Source: Variovorax paradoxus (GTDB lineage: Bacteria > Pseudomonadota > Gammaproteobacteria > Burkholderiales > Burkholderiaceae_C). Taken from it: a stretch of 64,000 nucleotides of DNA. Shown here piece by piece: positions 41,278 through 50,874 of this stretch. Below the pieces are notes generated by a model. That model did no database searches and was not told the DNA's origin. It worked only from the letters and a program-made list of their open reading frames with translations. The DNA lies in contig NZ_JAGGNV010000002.1 in NCBI RefSeq assembly GCF_018614955.1, positions 24,908 through 88,907 of the forward strand, in the 5' to 3' direction. The position numbers and the translations under genes are program-made. How positions within the stretch are numbered: the first letter of the stretch is position 1; each line of letters opens with the position of its first letter.

Positions 41278-42711
41278 TCAACCCTCGGCCTGCTGCGTCA
41301 GCTCGCCGCTCTGCTGCTGCTCGATGCTGCGGCTCAGAAAGCGCCAGAGCCGTTCGTCCTCGCTGAACGCGACATTGAAGCGCAGCCAGCCGGTCGGATG
41401 CGGGTTGACCAGGAACAGTTGGCCCGGGCCGAGCATGATGCCCTCGGCGGCCGCACGCGTGGAGAGTTCGGCGCTGTCGGTGATGTCCGGGTGCCGGGCC
41501 CACAGGTACATCCCCGCCGATGCCTCGTGAAACAGCTCGAAGCCGAGCGCGTCCAGCCTGCGCGCCACGCCGGCCTGTGCCTGGGCCAGCCGATCGCGCA
41601 GCGACTTGAGGTGCTTGCGCCAGCGGCCATCGGTCACCGCGCCGAAGGCCAGCCGCTCGGTGATGTCCGAGGAGGTCAGGCCGGAGACCATCTTGAGCTG
41701 GGCCAGGTCTTCGAGCAGCTCGGGCCTGGCGACGACGTAGCCGACGCGGATGTTCGGCGAGATGGTTTTCGAGAAGCTGCTCACGTAGACGACCTGGCGC
41801 AACTGGCCCAGGCTGGCGAGCGACGGGCGCATCGAGACGTCCATGTCGGCGTAGATGTCGTTCTCGACCAGCACGCAATCGTGCGCCTGGGCAAGTTGCA
41901 GCAGCCGCACGAGCTGCGGCAGGGAAGCCATCGAACAGGTCGGGCTTTGCAGCCGCGGCTGCGTGAAGAAGGCCTTGGGCCGGTGGGCAATCAGCAGCGC
42001 CTCCAGCGCCGGGAGGTCGTAGCCGGTCGGCGTGCGCGGCACGCCGACGAGCTGGACGCCCAGGAAGCGCAACATGAACATCAGGTTGGGATAGCCGGGG
42101 TCGTCCACCAGCACCGCTTCGCCCGCCTTCAGCAGGCGGCGAGCCACCAGGTCCAGCGCCTGGCTGGAGCCCTGGGTCAGCAGCACCTGCGCGGCGTCGA
42201 CCGCGATCTGGCGCTCGGAGAGCGATTCGGCCACCGCCATGCGCAGCGCCATGTGCCCGAAGGGCAGGCCGTAGCCGCCGATGTCGGTGCCGCCGGCGGA
42301 CAGGTGGCGCAGGCTGCGGCGCACGCCATCCTCGAACAGCCAGTCGTGCGGCAGCCAGCCGCAGCCCGGCTTGAGCTGCAGATTGCGGTTCTCGAAGATC
42401 TGCTGCAAGTACCACCGGGCGTCGAAGCGCGGGTCGGCGCGCGGCGCATTGGCCGCACCGGCGGCGCCCTCCTCGCTGCGTCGCTTGACGAAGAAACCCG
42501 CGTTGGCGCGCGACACCAGCAGGCCCTGCGCCACCAGCCGGTCGTAGGCCTCGACCACGGTGAAGACACTCACGCCGTGGGCCGCGGCAAAGGCCCGGAT
42601 CGACGGCAGCTTGCTGTCGGCCTTGAGCTTCTGGGTGCCGATCAGCCCGCGCAGCCCCTCCACGATCTGGCTGACCAGAGGTGTCGGGAGTTCGGGGCGA
42701 AGAATGAGCAT
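41278..42711 (-). CDS. MocR/GabR-type regulator (GntR HTH + aminotransferase domain)
   Basis: A 477-residue MocR regulator. Residues 1-75 are a GntR winged helix (LVSQIVEGLRGLIGTQKLKADSKLPSIRAFAAAHGVSVFTVVEAYDRLVAQGLL), the rest a class I aminotransferase fold with PLP lysine in VSSFSKTISPNIRVGYVV and the LVENDIYADMD aspartate. GabR binds PLP and GABA and activates gabT. It is divergent from a 4-aminobutyrate-type aminotransferase, so the same role is likely here. The start was placed at 42711 because a longer upstream frame lacks family similarity. Confidence 0.9.
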   Translation of the reverse strand: MLILRPELPTPLVSQIVEGLRGLIGTQKLKADSKLPSIRAFAAAHGVSVFTVVEAYDRLVAQGLLVSRANAGFFVKRRSEEGAAGAANAPRADPRFDARWYLQQIFENRNLQLKPGCGWLPHDWLFEDGVRRSLRHLSAGGTDIGGYGLPFGHMALRMAVAESLSERQIAVDAAQVLLTQGSSQALDLVARRLLKAGEAVLVDDPGYPNLMFMLRFLGVQLVGVPRTPTGYDLPALEALLIAHRPKAFFTQPRLQSPTCSMASLPQLVRLLQLAQAHDCVLVENDIYADMDVSMRPSLASLGQLRQVVYVSSFSKTISPNIRVGYVVARPELLEDLAQLKMVSGLTSSDITERLAFGAVTDGRWRKHLKSLRDRLAQAQAGVARRLDALGFELFHEASAGMYLWARHPDITDSAELSTRAAAEGIMLGPGQLFLVNPHPTGWLRFNVAFSEDERLWRFLSRSIEQQQSGELTQQAEG

Positions 42712-42756
42712 CGGGTGAGCCTCGGCAGACCGATCTGCACCATATAGAGGAAAGTA

Positions 42757-42781
42757 TGTACAGGATACAAGACCAGTACAG
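42757..42781. promoter_or_regulatory. Direct repeats (T/A)GTACAG in the mocR / gabT divergent region
   Basis: TGTACAG (42757-42763) and AGTACAG (42775-42781) lie 18 bp apart, with a further TGTACAT at 42804. MocR-type regulators bind spaced direct repeats, so these are probable operator sites for the neighbouring regulator. Confidence 0.5.
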
Positions 42782-42871
42782 TCTGCCGGACGAGCGCTCC
42801 GGCTGTACATGGCCGCGCCGGCTTGCGAAACCTAAAGTGCCGCCATTCCCATTCAGGCACAGGTCGTATCC

Positions 42872-44164
42872 ATGCAGCGCGAACCCCATCTCAGCAACGC
42901 CGCCCTCATGGCACGCCGCACCGCGGCCGTCGCCCGCGGGGTCGGCCAGGCCCATGACATATTCGTCAGCCGCGGCAGCAACGCCGAGATCTGGGATGTC
43001 GAGGGCCGCCGCTATATCGATTTCGCCGGCGGCATCGCCGTGCTCAACACCGGGCACTGCCACCCCGAGATCAGTGCGGCCGTCAAAGCGCAGCTCGACC
43101 GCTATTCGCACACCTGCTTCCAGGTGCTGGCCTACGAGCCCTACGTCGAGCTGGCCGAACGCCTGAACACGCTGGCACCCGGCGACTTCGCGAAAAAATC
43201 GATCTTCCTGAGCACCGGCGCCGAGGCGGTGGAGAACGCGGTCAAGATCGCGCGCTCGTTCACCCGGCGGCCCGGCGTCATCGCCTTCACCGGCGGCTAC
43301 CACGGGCGCACGATGATGACGCTCGGCCTGACCGGCAAGGTGGCGCCCTACAAGCTCGGCTTCGGACCGTTCCCGGGCGAGGTGTTCCATGCCCTGTATC
43401 CGAACGCACTGCACGGCGTGAGCGTCGACGACGCGCTGCACTCGGTCGAACTGCTGTTCAAGAACGACATCGAGCCCGAACGCGTGGCGGCCTTCATCCT
43501 CGAGCCGGTGCAGGGCGAAGGCGGCTTCTACGTGGCGCCCAACGACTTCGTCGAAGGCCTGCGCGCGCTGGCCGACCGCCACGGCATCCTGCTCATCGCG
43601 GACGAGGTGCAGACCGGCGCCGGCCGCACCGGCACCTGGTTCGCCAGCGAGCAGTGGCCGGTGGCGCCCGACCTGATCACCACCGCCAAGTCGATGGCGG
43701 GCGGCTTCCCGATCTCCGGCGTGGTGGGCCGCGCCGAGGTCATGGATGCGCCCGCGCCCGGCGGCCTGGGCGGCACCTACGCCGGCAGCCCGATCGGCTG
43801 CGCCGCGGCGCTCGCCGTGCTCAAGGTGTTCGACGACGAGCAGCTCCTGGCGCGCAGCAAGGCCCTGGGCGAGCGCCTGAAGACCGGCCTGCGCCGCATC
43901 GCGGCCGAGGTGCCGGCGATCGGCGATGTGCGCGGACTCGGCGCGATGGTGGCCATCGAGCTGTTCGAGCAGGGCGACACCGCCCGCCCCGACGCCGACC
44001 TCACCCGCAAGGTGGTCGCGGAAGCGGCACGGCGCGGGCTGATCCTGCTGTCCTGCGGCAGCTACGGCAACGTGATTCGCGTGCTAGTGCCGCTGACGGC
44101 ATCCGACTTGCTAGTGGACGAAGGCCTGGCGATTCTGGCGGACAGCTTCGCCGCGCTGCGCTGA
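42872..44164 (+). CDS. gabT: 4-aminobutyrate-2-oxoglutarate aminotransferase
   Basis: A 430-residue class III aminotransferase. The PLP lysine is Lys273 (TTAKSMAGGFPISG), the PLP-nitrogen aspartate Asp244 (IADEVQTGAGRTG), and FLSTGAEAVENAVKIARSFTRRPGVIAFTGGYHGRT is the usual phosphate-cup region. It converts GABA (or 5-aminovalerate) to the semialdehyde. No succinate-semialdehyde dehydrogenase lies next to it. It is followed after 23 bp by four ABC transporter genes of polyamine type, so uptake and transamination are probably one operon under the divergent MocR regulator. Confidence 0.92.
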   Translation: MQREPHLSNAALMARRTAAVARGVGQAHDIFVSRGSNAEIWDVEGRRYIDFAGGIAVLNTGHCHPEISAAVKAQLDRYSHTCFQVLAYEPYVELAERLNTLAPGDFAKKSIFLSTGAEAVENAVKIARSFTRRPGVIAFTGGYHGRTMMTLGLTGKVAPYKLGFGPFPGEVFHALYPNALHGVSVDDALHSVELLFKNDIEPERVAAFILEPVQGEGGFYVAPNDFVEGLRALADRHGILLIADEVQTGAGRTGTWFASEQWPVAPDLITTAKSMAGGFPISGVVGRAEVMDAPAPGGLGGTYAGSPIGCAAALAVLKVFDDEQLLARSKALGERLKTGLRRIAAEVPAIGDVRGLGAMVAIELFEQGDTARPDADLTRKVVAEAARRGLILLSCGSYGNVIRVLVPLTASDLLVDEGLAILADSFAALR

Positions 44165-44187
44165 TCGGTCCATACTTGAACACCTCC

Positions 44188-45282
44188 ATGACCCAAGAAC
44201 CTCTGGTGCGCTTCCAGCGCGTCCAGAAAACCTACGACGGTGAGCACCTGGTGGTGCGCCAGCTCGACCTGGACATCCACCGGGGCGAGTTCCTGAGCCT
44301 GCTCGGGCCTTCGGGTTCGGGCAAGACCACCACGCTGATGATGCTGGCCGGCTTCGAGTCGCCGACCTCCGGCGACATCCTGCTCGACGGCCAGCAGATC
44401 ACCGGCACGCCGCCGCACAAGCGGCACTTCGGCATGGTGTTCCAGAACTACGCCTTGTTCCCGCACCTCAGCGTGGGCCAGAACGTGGCCTACCCGCTCA
44501 CGGTGCGCAAGGTGCCGAAGGACGAGCAGCAGCGCCGCGTGCAGCGCGCGCTCGAGATGGTGCAGCTGCGCGGCATGAACGACCGCCTGCCCGGCCAGCT
44601 TTCCGGCGGCCAGCAGCAGCGCGTGGCGCTGGCGCGCGCCCTGGTGTTCGAGCCGCAGCTGGTGCTGATGGACGAGCCGCTCGGCGCGCTCGACAAGCAG
44701 TTGCGCGAGCACATGCAGATCGAGCTGAAGGAACTGCATCGCCAGCTCGGCGTGACCTTCGTCTACGTGACGCACGACCAGGGCGAAGCCCTCACCATGA
44801 GCGACCGCGTCGCGGTGTTCAACGAGGGCGTGATCCAGCAGCTCGACTCGGTGGAGCAGCTCTACGAGGCGCCCGCCAACCGCTTCGTGGCCGGCTTCGT
44901 CGGCGACAACACGGTGCTCAAGGGCGTGCTGCGCAGCGCCGGCAACTGCGCCGAAATGGCGCTGCCCGACGGCCGCGTGCTGACCGGCCTGAACGTGAGC
45001 GGCGCGGCCGCGGGTGCCAAGGTCGAGGCCTGCATCCGCCCCGAGCGCGTGGTGCTGCAGCGGCAGAGCGAGGCATCGGGCCCCGACGTGCTCGTGGCCG
45101 AGGTGGCACGCGTCATCTACTTCGGCGACCACCTGCGGCTGCTGTGCAGCATCGGCGGCGGCCAGGCGGACGCCACGGTCAAGCTGCCGCTCAGCGGCCT
45201 GCAGGGCGCCGCGCCGCCGCAAAGCGGCGAGCAGGTCTCGCTCAGATTCCCGGTCGACCATGTGCGCATCTATGCGGCTTGA
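44188..45282 (+). CDS. ABC transporter ATP-binding protein (PotA/PotG-like)
   Basis: A 364-residue ATPase: Walker [10 protein letters not shown] about residue 40, Q-loop [10 protein letters not shown], signature [15 protein letters not shown], Walker [13 protein letters not shown]-loop VTHDQ, then a C-terminal TOBE domain ([15 protein letters not shown] [27 protein letters not shown]). It energises the two permeases encoded downstream. Polyamine-type systems import putrescine, spermidine or related amines. Confidence 0.93.
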   Translation: MTQEPLVRFQRVQKTYDGEHLVVRQLDLDIHRGEFLSLLGPSGSGKTTTLMMLAGFESPTSGDILLDGQQITGTPPHKRHFGMVFQNYALFPHLSVGQNVAYPLTVRKVPKDEQQRRVQRALEMVQLRGMNDRLPGQLSGGQQQRVALARALVFEPQLVLMDEPLGALDKQLREHMQIELKELHRQLGVTFVYVTHDQGEALTMSDRVAVFNEGVIQQLDSVEQLYEAPANRFVAGFVGDNTVLKGVLRSAGNCAEMALPDGRVLTGLNVSGAAAGAKVEACIRPERVVLQRQSEASGPDVLVAEVARVIYFGDHLRLLCSIGGGQADATVKLPLSGLQGAAPPQSGEQVSLRFPVDHVRIYAA

Positions 45283-45336
45283 GCGCCTTCGCATCCCATT
45301 TCTCGTCACCGCCAATCCACAAGGAATCTTCCTTCC

Positions 45337-46365
45337 ATGAAAAAGACCCGCCTCGCCCTCATCGTCGCCGCCGCGCTCGCGCTGCCGGCATTTGCGCAGC
45401 AGCAGATCACCGTCGTCAACTTCGGCGGCGCCAACGCCAATGCCCAGAAGAAGGCCTACTACGAGCCCTTCGAGAAAACCGGCATCAAGGTCATCCCGGT
45501 CGAATACAACGGCGAGCAGGCCAAGATCAAGGCCATGGTCGAGACCAAGAAGGTCACCTGGGACGTGGTCGAGGTCGAGTCGCCCGACGCGGCGCGCGGA
45601 TGCGACGAAGGCCTGTTCGAGAAGCTCGACTACTCGAAGATCGGCAACAAGGCGGACTTCCTGCCGGCCGCCGTCACCGAATGCGGCGTCGGCGTGTTCG
45701 TGTGGTCCACCGTCATGGCCTACAACGGCGAGAAGCTCAAGACCGCCCCCACCTCCTGGGCCGATTTCTGGGACGTGAAGAAGATCCCGGGCAAGCGCGG
45801 CATGCGCAAGGGCGCGCGCTACAACCTCGAATTCGCGCTGATGGCCGACGGCGTGAAGCCGGCCGACGTCTACAAGGTGCTGGCCACCAAGGAAGGCGCC
45901 GACCGCGCCTTCAAGAAGCTCACCGAGCTCAAGCCGAACATCCAGTGGTGGGAAGCCGGCGCGCAGCCGCCGCAGTTCCTGGTGGCCGGTGATGTGGTGC
46001 TGACCACGGTCTTCAACGGCCGCATCGACGCCGCCAACCGCGAAGGCCGCAAGCTGAAGATCTTCTGGCCGGGCGGCATCTACGACCTCGACTACTGGGT
46101 CATTCCGAAGGGCGCGCCCAACAAGGAGGCCTCGCTCAAGTTCATCCAGTTCGCCATGCAGCCGGCGGCGCAGGCGGCCTATGCGCAGAACATTGCCTAC
46201 GGCCCGACCAACACCAAGGCCCTGGCTTCGCTCGACAAGAAGGTGCTGGACGACCTGCCGACCTCGGCCGCCAATGCCAAGGAAGCCATCCAGTTCAGCG
46301 TCGCCTTCTGGGCCGACCAGGGCGAGGCGCTTGAGAAGCGCTTCGCCTCGTGGGCCACGCAGTAA
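45337..46365 (+). CDS. ABC transporter periplasmic binding protein (polyamine/GABA type)
   Basis: A 342-residue binding protein with signal peptide cleaved about A20|Q21 (LPAFAQQQ). It resembles PotD/PotF-like proteins: ITVVNFGGANANAQKKAYYEPFEKTGIKVIPVEYNGEQAK at the N-terminus, TWDVVEVESPDAARGCDEGLF, WADFWDVKKIPGKRGMRKGA and a C-terminal IAYGPTNTKAL. Substrate is inferred from gabT and the MocR regulator: GABA, putrescine or a similar amine. Confidence 0.9.
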   Translation: MKKTRLALIVAAALALPAFAQQQITVVNFGGANANAQKKAYYEPFEKTGIKVIPVEYNGEQAKIKAMVETKKVTWDVVEVESPDAARGCDEGLFEKLDYSKIGNKADFLPAAVTECGVGVFVWSTVMAYNGEKLKTAPTSWADFWDVKKIPGKRGMRKGARYNLEFALMADGVKPADVYKVLATKEGADRAFKKLTELKPNIQWWEAGAQPPQFLVAGDVVLTTVFNGRIDAANREGRKLKIFWPGGIYDLDYWVIPKGAPNKEASLKFIQFAMQPAAQAAYAQNIAYGPTNTKALASLDKKVLDDLPTSAANAKEAIQFSVAFWADQGEALEKRFASWATQ

Positions 46366-46371
46366 GCGGCC

Positions 46372-47628
46372 ATGCACGCGGCAACGCTCGCCTCTCCCCT
46401 CCCGGCGGAGGCCCCGCCGGGAGAGCTTCGGCGCGCCCTGGCGCGCGCCGAGGCGCGCCGCAAGTGGCGCGCGTTCGCACTCACGCTGCCGCTGCTGCTG
46501 TTCCTGCTGCTCACGCTGCTGGTGCCGATCGTGGCGCTGCTGCAGCGCGCGGTCGAGAACCCGGAGGTGGTCAATGCGTTGCCCCGCACGGTGCGCGCGC
46601 TCGACGGCTGGAATCGCCAGGAGGCGCCCGCGCCACAGGCCTACGCGGCGATCGCGGCCGACCTCGGCCAATTGCCCGACAGCGCCGATGCGGGCGCGCT
46701 GGCGCGCCGGCTCAATACCGAAATCGCCGGCGCCCGCTCGCTCGTGATGAGCACCTACCGCGCGCTGCCGATCGCCGGCACGCCGGAGGAAATCAAGGCG
46801 CGCCTGCTGGAGATCGACGCGCGCTGGGGCGAGGTGCCCTACTGGCAGGCGATCGCCAAGAACGGCTCGCGCTGGACGCCCGACTACCTGCTGGCCTCGG
46901 TCGACCTGCGGCGTGACGCCGCGGGCAGCGTCGAGCGCATGCCGCCGGACCAGCGCGCCTTCGGCGGCATCCTCTTGCGCACCTTCGAGATCAGCGCCGT
47001 GGTCACCTTCTTCTGCCTGCTGCTGGCCTACCCGCTCGCGTGGTGGTTGTCGACGCTGCCGGCGCGCAAGGCCAACGTGCTGATGATCCTGGTGCTGGTG
47101 CCCTTCTGGACCTCCATCCTGGTGCGCGTGGCGGCCTGGATCGTGCTGCTGCAGTCCGAAGGGCTGGTCAACCGCGGCCTCATGGGCATCGGGTTGATCG
47201 ACCACCCGCTGGCGCTGCTGTTCAACCGCACCGGCGTGATCATCTCGATGGTCCACATCCTGCTGCCCTTCATGATCCTGCCGCTGTACAGCGTCATGAA
47301 AAGCGTGCCGCCGACCTACCTGCGCGCAGCCGTCTCGCTCGGCAGTCCGCCGCTGGCGGCCTTCTTCCGCGTCTACGTGCCCCAGACCTACCCCGGCATC
47401 GGCGCCGGTGCGCTGCTGGTGTTCATCCTGGCGATCGGCTACTACGTGACGCCGGCGCTCCTGGGCGGGGCCGACGACCAGATGCTGAGCTACTACGTCG
47501 CGCGCTACACCAACGTCGAGATCAACTGGGGCATGGCCTGCGCGCTCGGTGCGCTGCTGCTGGCCGCCACGCTGGTGCTCTATGCCGTGTACCGCCGCGT
47601 CGGCAAGGCCGACCTGAGCCTGGGCTGA
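46372..47628 (+). CDS. ABC transporter permease (PotB-like)
   Basis: A 418-residue inner-membrane permease. It has one N-terminal helix (FALTLPLLLFLLLTLLVPIVALLQRAV), then an unusually long periplasmic insert of about 150 residues (about 55-200, charged, no hydrophobic segments) and five further helices with the EAA-loop region YLRAAVSLGSPPLAAFFRVYVPQTYPGIGAG. The insert is longer than in PotB of enterobacteria but common in this class. It starts 6 bp after the binding-protein gene. Confidence 0.9.
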   Translation: MHAATLASPLPAEAPPGELRRALARAEARRKWRAFALTLPLLLFLLLTLLVPIVALLQRAVENPEVVNALPRTVRALDGWNRQEAPAPQAYAAIAADLGQLPDSADAGALARRLNTEIAGARSLVMSTYRALPIAGTPEEIKARLLEIDARWGEVPYWQAIAKNGSRWTPDYLLASVDLRRDAAGSVERMPPDQRAFGGILLRTFEISAVVTFFCLLLAYPLAWWLSTLPARKANVLMILVLVPFWTSILVRVAAWIVLLQSEGLVNRGLMGIGLIDHPLALLFNRTGVIISMVHILLPFMILPLYSVMKSVPPTYLRAAVSLGSPPLAAFFRVYVPQTYPGIGAGALLVFILAIGYYVTPALLGGADDQMLSYYVARYTNVEINWGMACALGALLLAATLVLYAVYRRVGKADLSLG

Positions 47629-47647
47629 GCGCACGAAAGACACGAGC

Positions 47648-48469
47648 ATGCCGAAGCTTCTTCCCGAATTTCCCGCCTACGCCACCTTCGCCGACAAGCT
47701 CGGCTGGTGGGCGGTGCGCGCCGGCTGCGTGGCGGTGCTGGCCTTCCTGCTGGCGCCGATCCTGGTCGTGATCCCGCTGTCCTTTTCCGACAGCTCCTTC
47801 CTGGCCTACCCGATCCCCGGCTGGTCGCTCAAGTGGTACCGCAACCTGTTCGAGTCGCCGGAATGGGCCCGGGCGGCGCGCAACAGCTTCATCGTCGCGC
47901 CCGCCGCGACGGTGCTCGCCACCGTGCTGGGCACGCTGGCCGCGGTGGGCCTGTCACGCACGGACTTCGCGTTCAAGGGCCTGCTCATGAGCGTGCTGAT
48001 CTCGCCGATGGTGGTGCCGATCGTGGTGGTGGGCGTGGCGACGTACCTCTACTTCGCGCCCATCGGCCTGGCCGACAGCTACCTCGGCCTGATCGTGGTG
48101 CATGCCGCGCTGGGCGCGCCCTTCGTGCTGACCACCGTGCTCGCGACGCTGGCCGGCTTCAACCACAACCTGGTGCGCGCCTCGCTGAGCCTGGGCGAAA
48201 CGCCTTTCAACACCTTCATGCGCATCACGCTGCCGGTGATCGCGCCGGGCGTGATCTCGGGCGCGCTGTTCGCCTTTGCCACCTCCTTCGACGAGGTGGT
48301 GGTCACCCTGTTCCTGGCCGGGCCCGACCAGGTCACGCTGCCGCGCCAGATGTTCACCGGCATCCGCGAGAACATCTCGCCCACCATCGCCGCCGTCGCG
48401 ACGCTGCTGATCGTGTTCACGACCAGCCTGTTGCTGGCGCTCGAATGGCTGCGCGGCCGGCGCCGCTGA
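47648..48469 (+). CDS. ABC transporter permease (PotC-like)
   Basis: A 273-residue permease with six predicted helices and the EAA loop LVRASLSLGETPFNTFMRITLPVIAPGVISGA. PotC-like features are PLSFSDSSFLAYPIPGWSLKWYRNLFESPEW near the N-terminus and FDEVVVTLFLAGPDQVTLPRQMFTGIRENISPTIAAVATLLI near the end. It forms the membrane channel with the preceding permease and ends the five-gene gabT-transporter unit. Confidence 0.92.
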   Translation: MPKLLPEFPAYATFADKLGWWAVRAGCVAVLAFLLAPILVVIPLSFSDSSFLAYPIPGWSLKWYRNLFESPEWARAARNSFIVAPAATVLATVLGTLAAVGLSRTDFAFKGLLMSVLISPMVVPIVVVGVATYLYFAPIGLADSYLGLIVVHAALGAPFVLTTVLATLAGFNHNLVRASLSLGETPFNTFMRITLPVIAPGVISGALFAFATSFDEVVVTLFLAGPDQVTLPRQMFTGIRENISPTIAAVATLLIVFTTSLLLALEWLRGRRR

Positions 48470-48514
48470 ATCTGCCCGGGCGATATCCAGAAGATCGCGC
48501 GCCAGGCATGCTTC

Positions 48515-49870
48515 CTATCCATGCACTTGCAGTACCGCGGCCTCGCGCGCCGGCGCCGGCCGCGCTGCCAGCGAAGCGATTGCAATAGCGGCGACGATCG
48601 AGGCGCAGCCGATCAGGACGAACATCGGCATGGGCCCTGCAGAGACCTGCTGCAGCGTGCCGACGACGAACGGTCCGAGGATCGCGCCGAAGCGGCCAAC
48701 GCTGAGCATCATGCCGACCGCCGTCGCGCGGACGTTGGTGTCGAAGGAGCGGGCCGTGAAGTTGTTCAGCACGTACTGTGCACCGATCACGAAGAACCCG
48801 GCCGCCGCCGTGCACACGATGTTGACGACATGCCCGTCGAGGAACACCAGCGCGAGCACCGAGAGCCCGCCCAGCGCCCACCAGGTCGCCAGCACGCTGC
48901 GGCTCGAGCCCCTGCGGTCGGCCAGATAGCCGCAGGCCAAGCCGCCGGCGAAGGACATGATCTGCATCAGCGCTCCAAATCCGAAGCTCGCGGCAAAAGT
49001 CTCGCCCCGCTTCATCATCACGGTCGGAATCCAGCCGGTGAGGCCGAAGATGCAGAAGAGACTCAGGAAGGCAGCCAGCCAGATCGTGAGCGTCGTGCGG
49101 CGCATCTGCGGCCTGAGGAGCGCGGCGACCGGATTGCGTTGAGTGACCGCTCCCGTCACCATCAGGCGCGCATTGCAGTACACCTCGGCACGTTCGGGAC
49201 GCAGGCGTGTCAGCAGCGCCCGGATGTCTTCGATGCGGCCCTTCAGCGCCAGGAACTTGACGGACTCCGGCAGGCAGAAATGCAGCGCGATGGTCAGCGG
49301 GATCGACAGCGAGCCGATCCAGTACAGCACCTTCCAGCCGAAGATCGGCGTGAGGAACACGCCCACCAGCCCGGCCATCGTGCCGCCCAGGGCCCAGCCG
49401 AAGGCCACGCCCCACAGCGAGAAGGTGTTGGCCACGCGGCGCGGCGCGAGCTCGTTGATATAGGTCGTCGCCAGCGGCAGCAGCACGCCCAGCCCGAGGC
49501 CGGTCAGGACGCGAAGCGCACAGAACATGAAGAACGAGTCGCCGAACAGCGGCGTCCCCAAGGTGAAGACACTGGTGATCCAGAGGCCGCCGAGCAAGGT
49601 CGCCCGCCGCCCCACGCGGTCGGCCACTATGCCGTGCACTCCAGCACCGATCAGGAAGCCCACCAGCCCGCTCGAGACCAGAAAGCCCGCCTGTCCCGGA
49701 GCGAGGCCCCAGGGTCCCGCCACGTAGTGGATGACGTAGGCCGGATTGAAGGTGTCGTAGCCGTCGAACAAGGTGAGCGTCGCCATCATGACGCCCAGCC
49801 ATTTGTGCAGGCGTCCGACCTTCGCTTCGGCCAGCTCCTCGTTGACGTCGATGTTGACGTGATCGGTCAT
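48515..49870 (-). CDS. Aromatic acid:H+ symporter (MFS, AAHS family)
   Basis: A 451-residue major facilitator with twelve predicted helices. AAHS features are LTLFDGYDTFNPAYVIHYVAGPWGL in helix 1, the GIVADRVGRRATLLGG loop 2-3 motif and LPESVKFLALKGR before the central loop. PcaK and MhpT-like members import hydroxybenzoates. It lies 14 bp after the gamma-resorcylate decarboxylase gene and should import 2,6-dihydroxybenzoate or a relative. The start at 49870 is preferred; an in-frame ATG at 49888 is possible. Confidence 0.9.
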   Translation of the reverse strand: MTDHVNIDVNEELAEAKVGRLHKWLGVMMATLTLFDGYDTFNPAYVIHYVAGPWGLAPGQAGFLVSSGLVGFLIGAGVHGIVADRVGRRATLLGGLWITSVFTLGTPLFGDSFFMFCALRVLTGLGLGVLLPLATTYINELAPRRVANTFSLWGVAFGWALGGTMAGLVGVFLTPIFGWKVLYWIGSLSIPLTIALHFCLPESVKFLALKGRIEDIRALLTRLRPERAEVYCNARLMVTGAVTQRNPVAALLRPQMRRTTLTIWLAAFLSLFCIFGLTGWIPTVMMKRGETFAASFGFGALMQIMSFAGGLACGYLADRRGSSRSVLATWWALGGLSVLALVFLDGHVVNIVCTAAAGFFVIGAQYVLNNFTARSFDTNVRATAVGMMLSVGRFGAILGPFVVGTLQQVSAGPMPMFVLIGCASIVAAIAIASLAARPAPAREAAVLQVHG

Positions 49871-49884
49871 GTCTGTCTCCTTTG

Positions 49885-50865
49885 TCATGCGTCCAGTCCG
49901 AACAGTTCGATCGCGTTGGTGCGCCCTATCTTTTCGCGATCGCGCTCGCTGATGCTGGCCGAATCGAACCAGCGGGCGGCATGGTCGACGTTCTCGAACG
50001 GCCAGTCGGTCGAGAACAGGATCCGGTCGGCGCCGATCTCCAGGATCGCGTCGATGAGCGTCTGCGTGCGGAAGTTGCCCGAGGTCGTGAGGTAGAAGTT
50101 CTCGCGGAAGTACTCGGCGATCTTCCGGCGCGCGGAATAGGCGGGCGGCGTCTCGAGCCACGCATTGCGGTTGTCGATGCGCCACATGCTGTACGGCAGC
50201 CCCTCGCCCATGTGTCCGAGGATCAGGGTGAGCTTCGGATACTCGTCGAACAGGCCGCTGCACATCAGGCGCAAGGCGTGCACGGCCGTCTCCTGGCCGA
50301 AGCCCCAGGTCGGCCCCAGCAGCCAGGGGTGACCGTCGTAGATGCGTGCGTCGGCCGGCAGCGGGTTGCGCGGATGCAGGTAGAAGGGCACGTCGAGCTT
50401 CTGCACGATGCTCCAGAAGGGCCAGTACATCGCGTGGTCGTAGTAGAGGACCGACTTGGGATCAGCGGTCTGGGAGAAGCCGTTGACCAGCGCGCCCTTG
50501 AAGCCGAGTTGCTTGACGCAGCGCTCGAGCTCGCGGGCCGCCAGGTCCGGGTCCTGCATCGGCAGTGCCGCGAAGGCCTGGAAACGGTCCGGCCGCCTGG
50601 CGACCTGCTCGGCGAGGAAGTCGTTCGCGCGGCGAGCGACATCGTTCGCGCGCGCCGTGTCCGGGATCGCCTGGACGGCCGGCGCGTTGAGCGACAGCAG
50701 CATCATCTGCATGCCGTTGGCATCCATCTCGCGCAGGCGCCGGTCGTGGATGTCGAGCAGGCGGGAGCGCAACTCCGGCCAGTGTGTCTGCGGAACGAAG
50801 CCCGCGGAGTCCATCAGGGTTTCTTCGAGCGCGAAGTGCTCTTCGAGTCCAATCTTTCCTTGCAT
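49885..50865 (-). CDS. Gamma-resorcylate (2,6-dihydroxybenzoate) decarboxylase
   Basis: A 326-residue amidohydrolase-superfamily decarboxylase. Metal-ligand positions agree exactly with characterised gamma-resorcylate decarboxylase: Glu8 and His10 (GLEEHFAL), His164 (FYLHPRNPLP) and Asp287 (FSTDWPFEN). Other conserved blocks are SLNAPAVQAIPD, GALVNGFSQ, YDGHPWLLGPTWGFGQETAVHALRLM and GHMGEGLPY. It converts 2,6-dihydroxybenzoate to resorcinol without oxygen. It lies in an operon with a resorcinol-hydroxylase-type oxygenase and an AAHS transporter, which supports the substrate call. Confidence 0.92.
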   Translation of the reverse strand: MQGKIGLEEHFALEETLMDSAGFVPQTHWPELRSRLLDIHDRRLREMDANGMQMMLLSLNAPAVQAIPDTARANDVARRANDFLAEQVARRPDRFQAFAALPMQDPDLAARELERCVKQLGFKGALVNGFSQTADPKSVLYYDHAMYWPFWSIVQKLDVPFYLHPRNPLPADARIYDGHPWLLGPTWGFGQETAVHALRLMCSGLFDEYPKLTLILGHMGEGLPYSMWRIDNRNAWLETPPAYSARRKIAEYFRENFYLTTSGNFRTQTLIDAILEIGADRILFSTDWPFENVDHAARWFDSASISERDREKIGRTNAIELFGLDA

Positions 50866-50874
50866 GTTCGCTCC

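Noticed and set aside
44062..47649. A 1195-codon open frame on the minus strand across the transporter genes
   Set aside because: It is antisense to four clearly homologous genes, has an Arg/His/Ala-rich random composition and no domain. Long antisense frames are expected in high-GC DNA.
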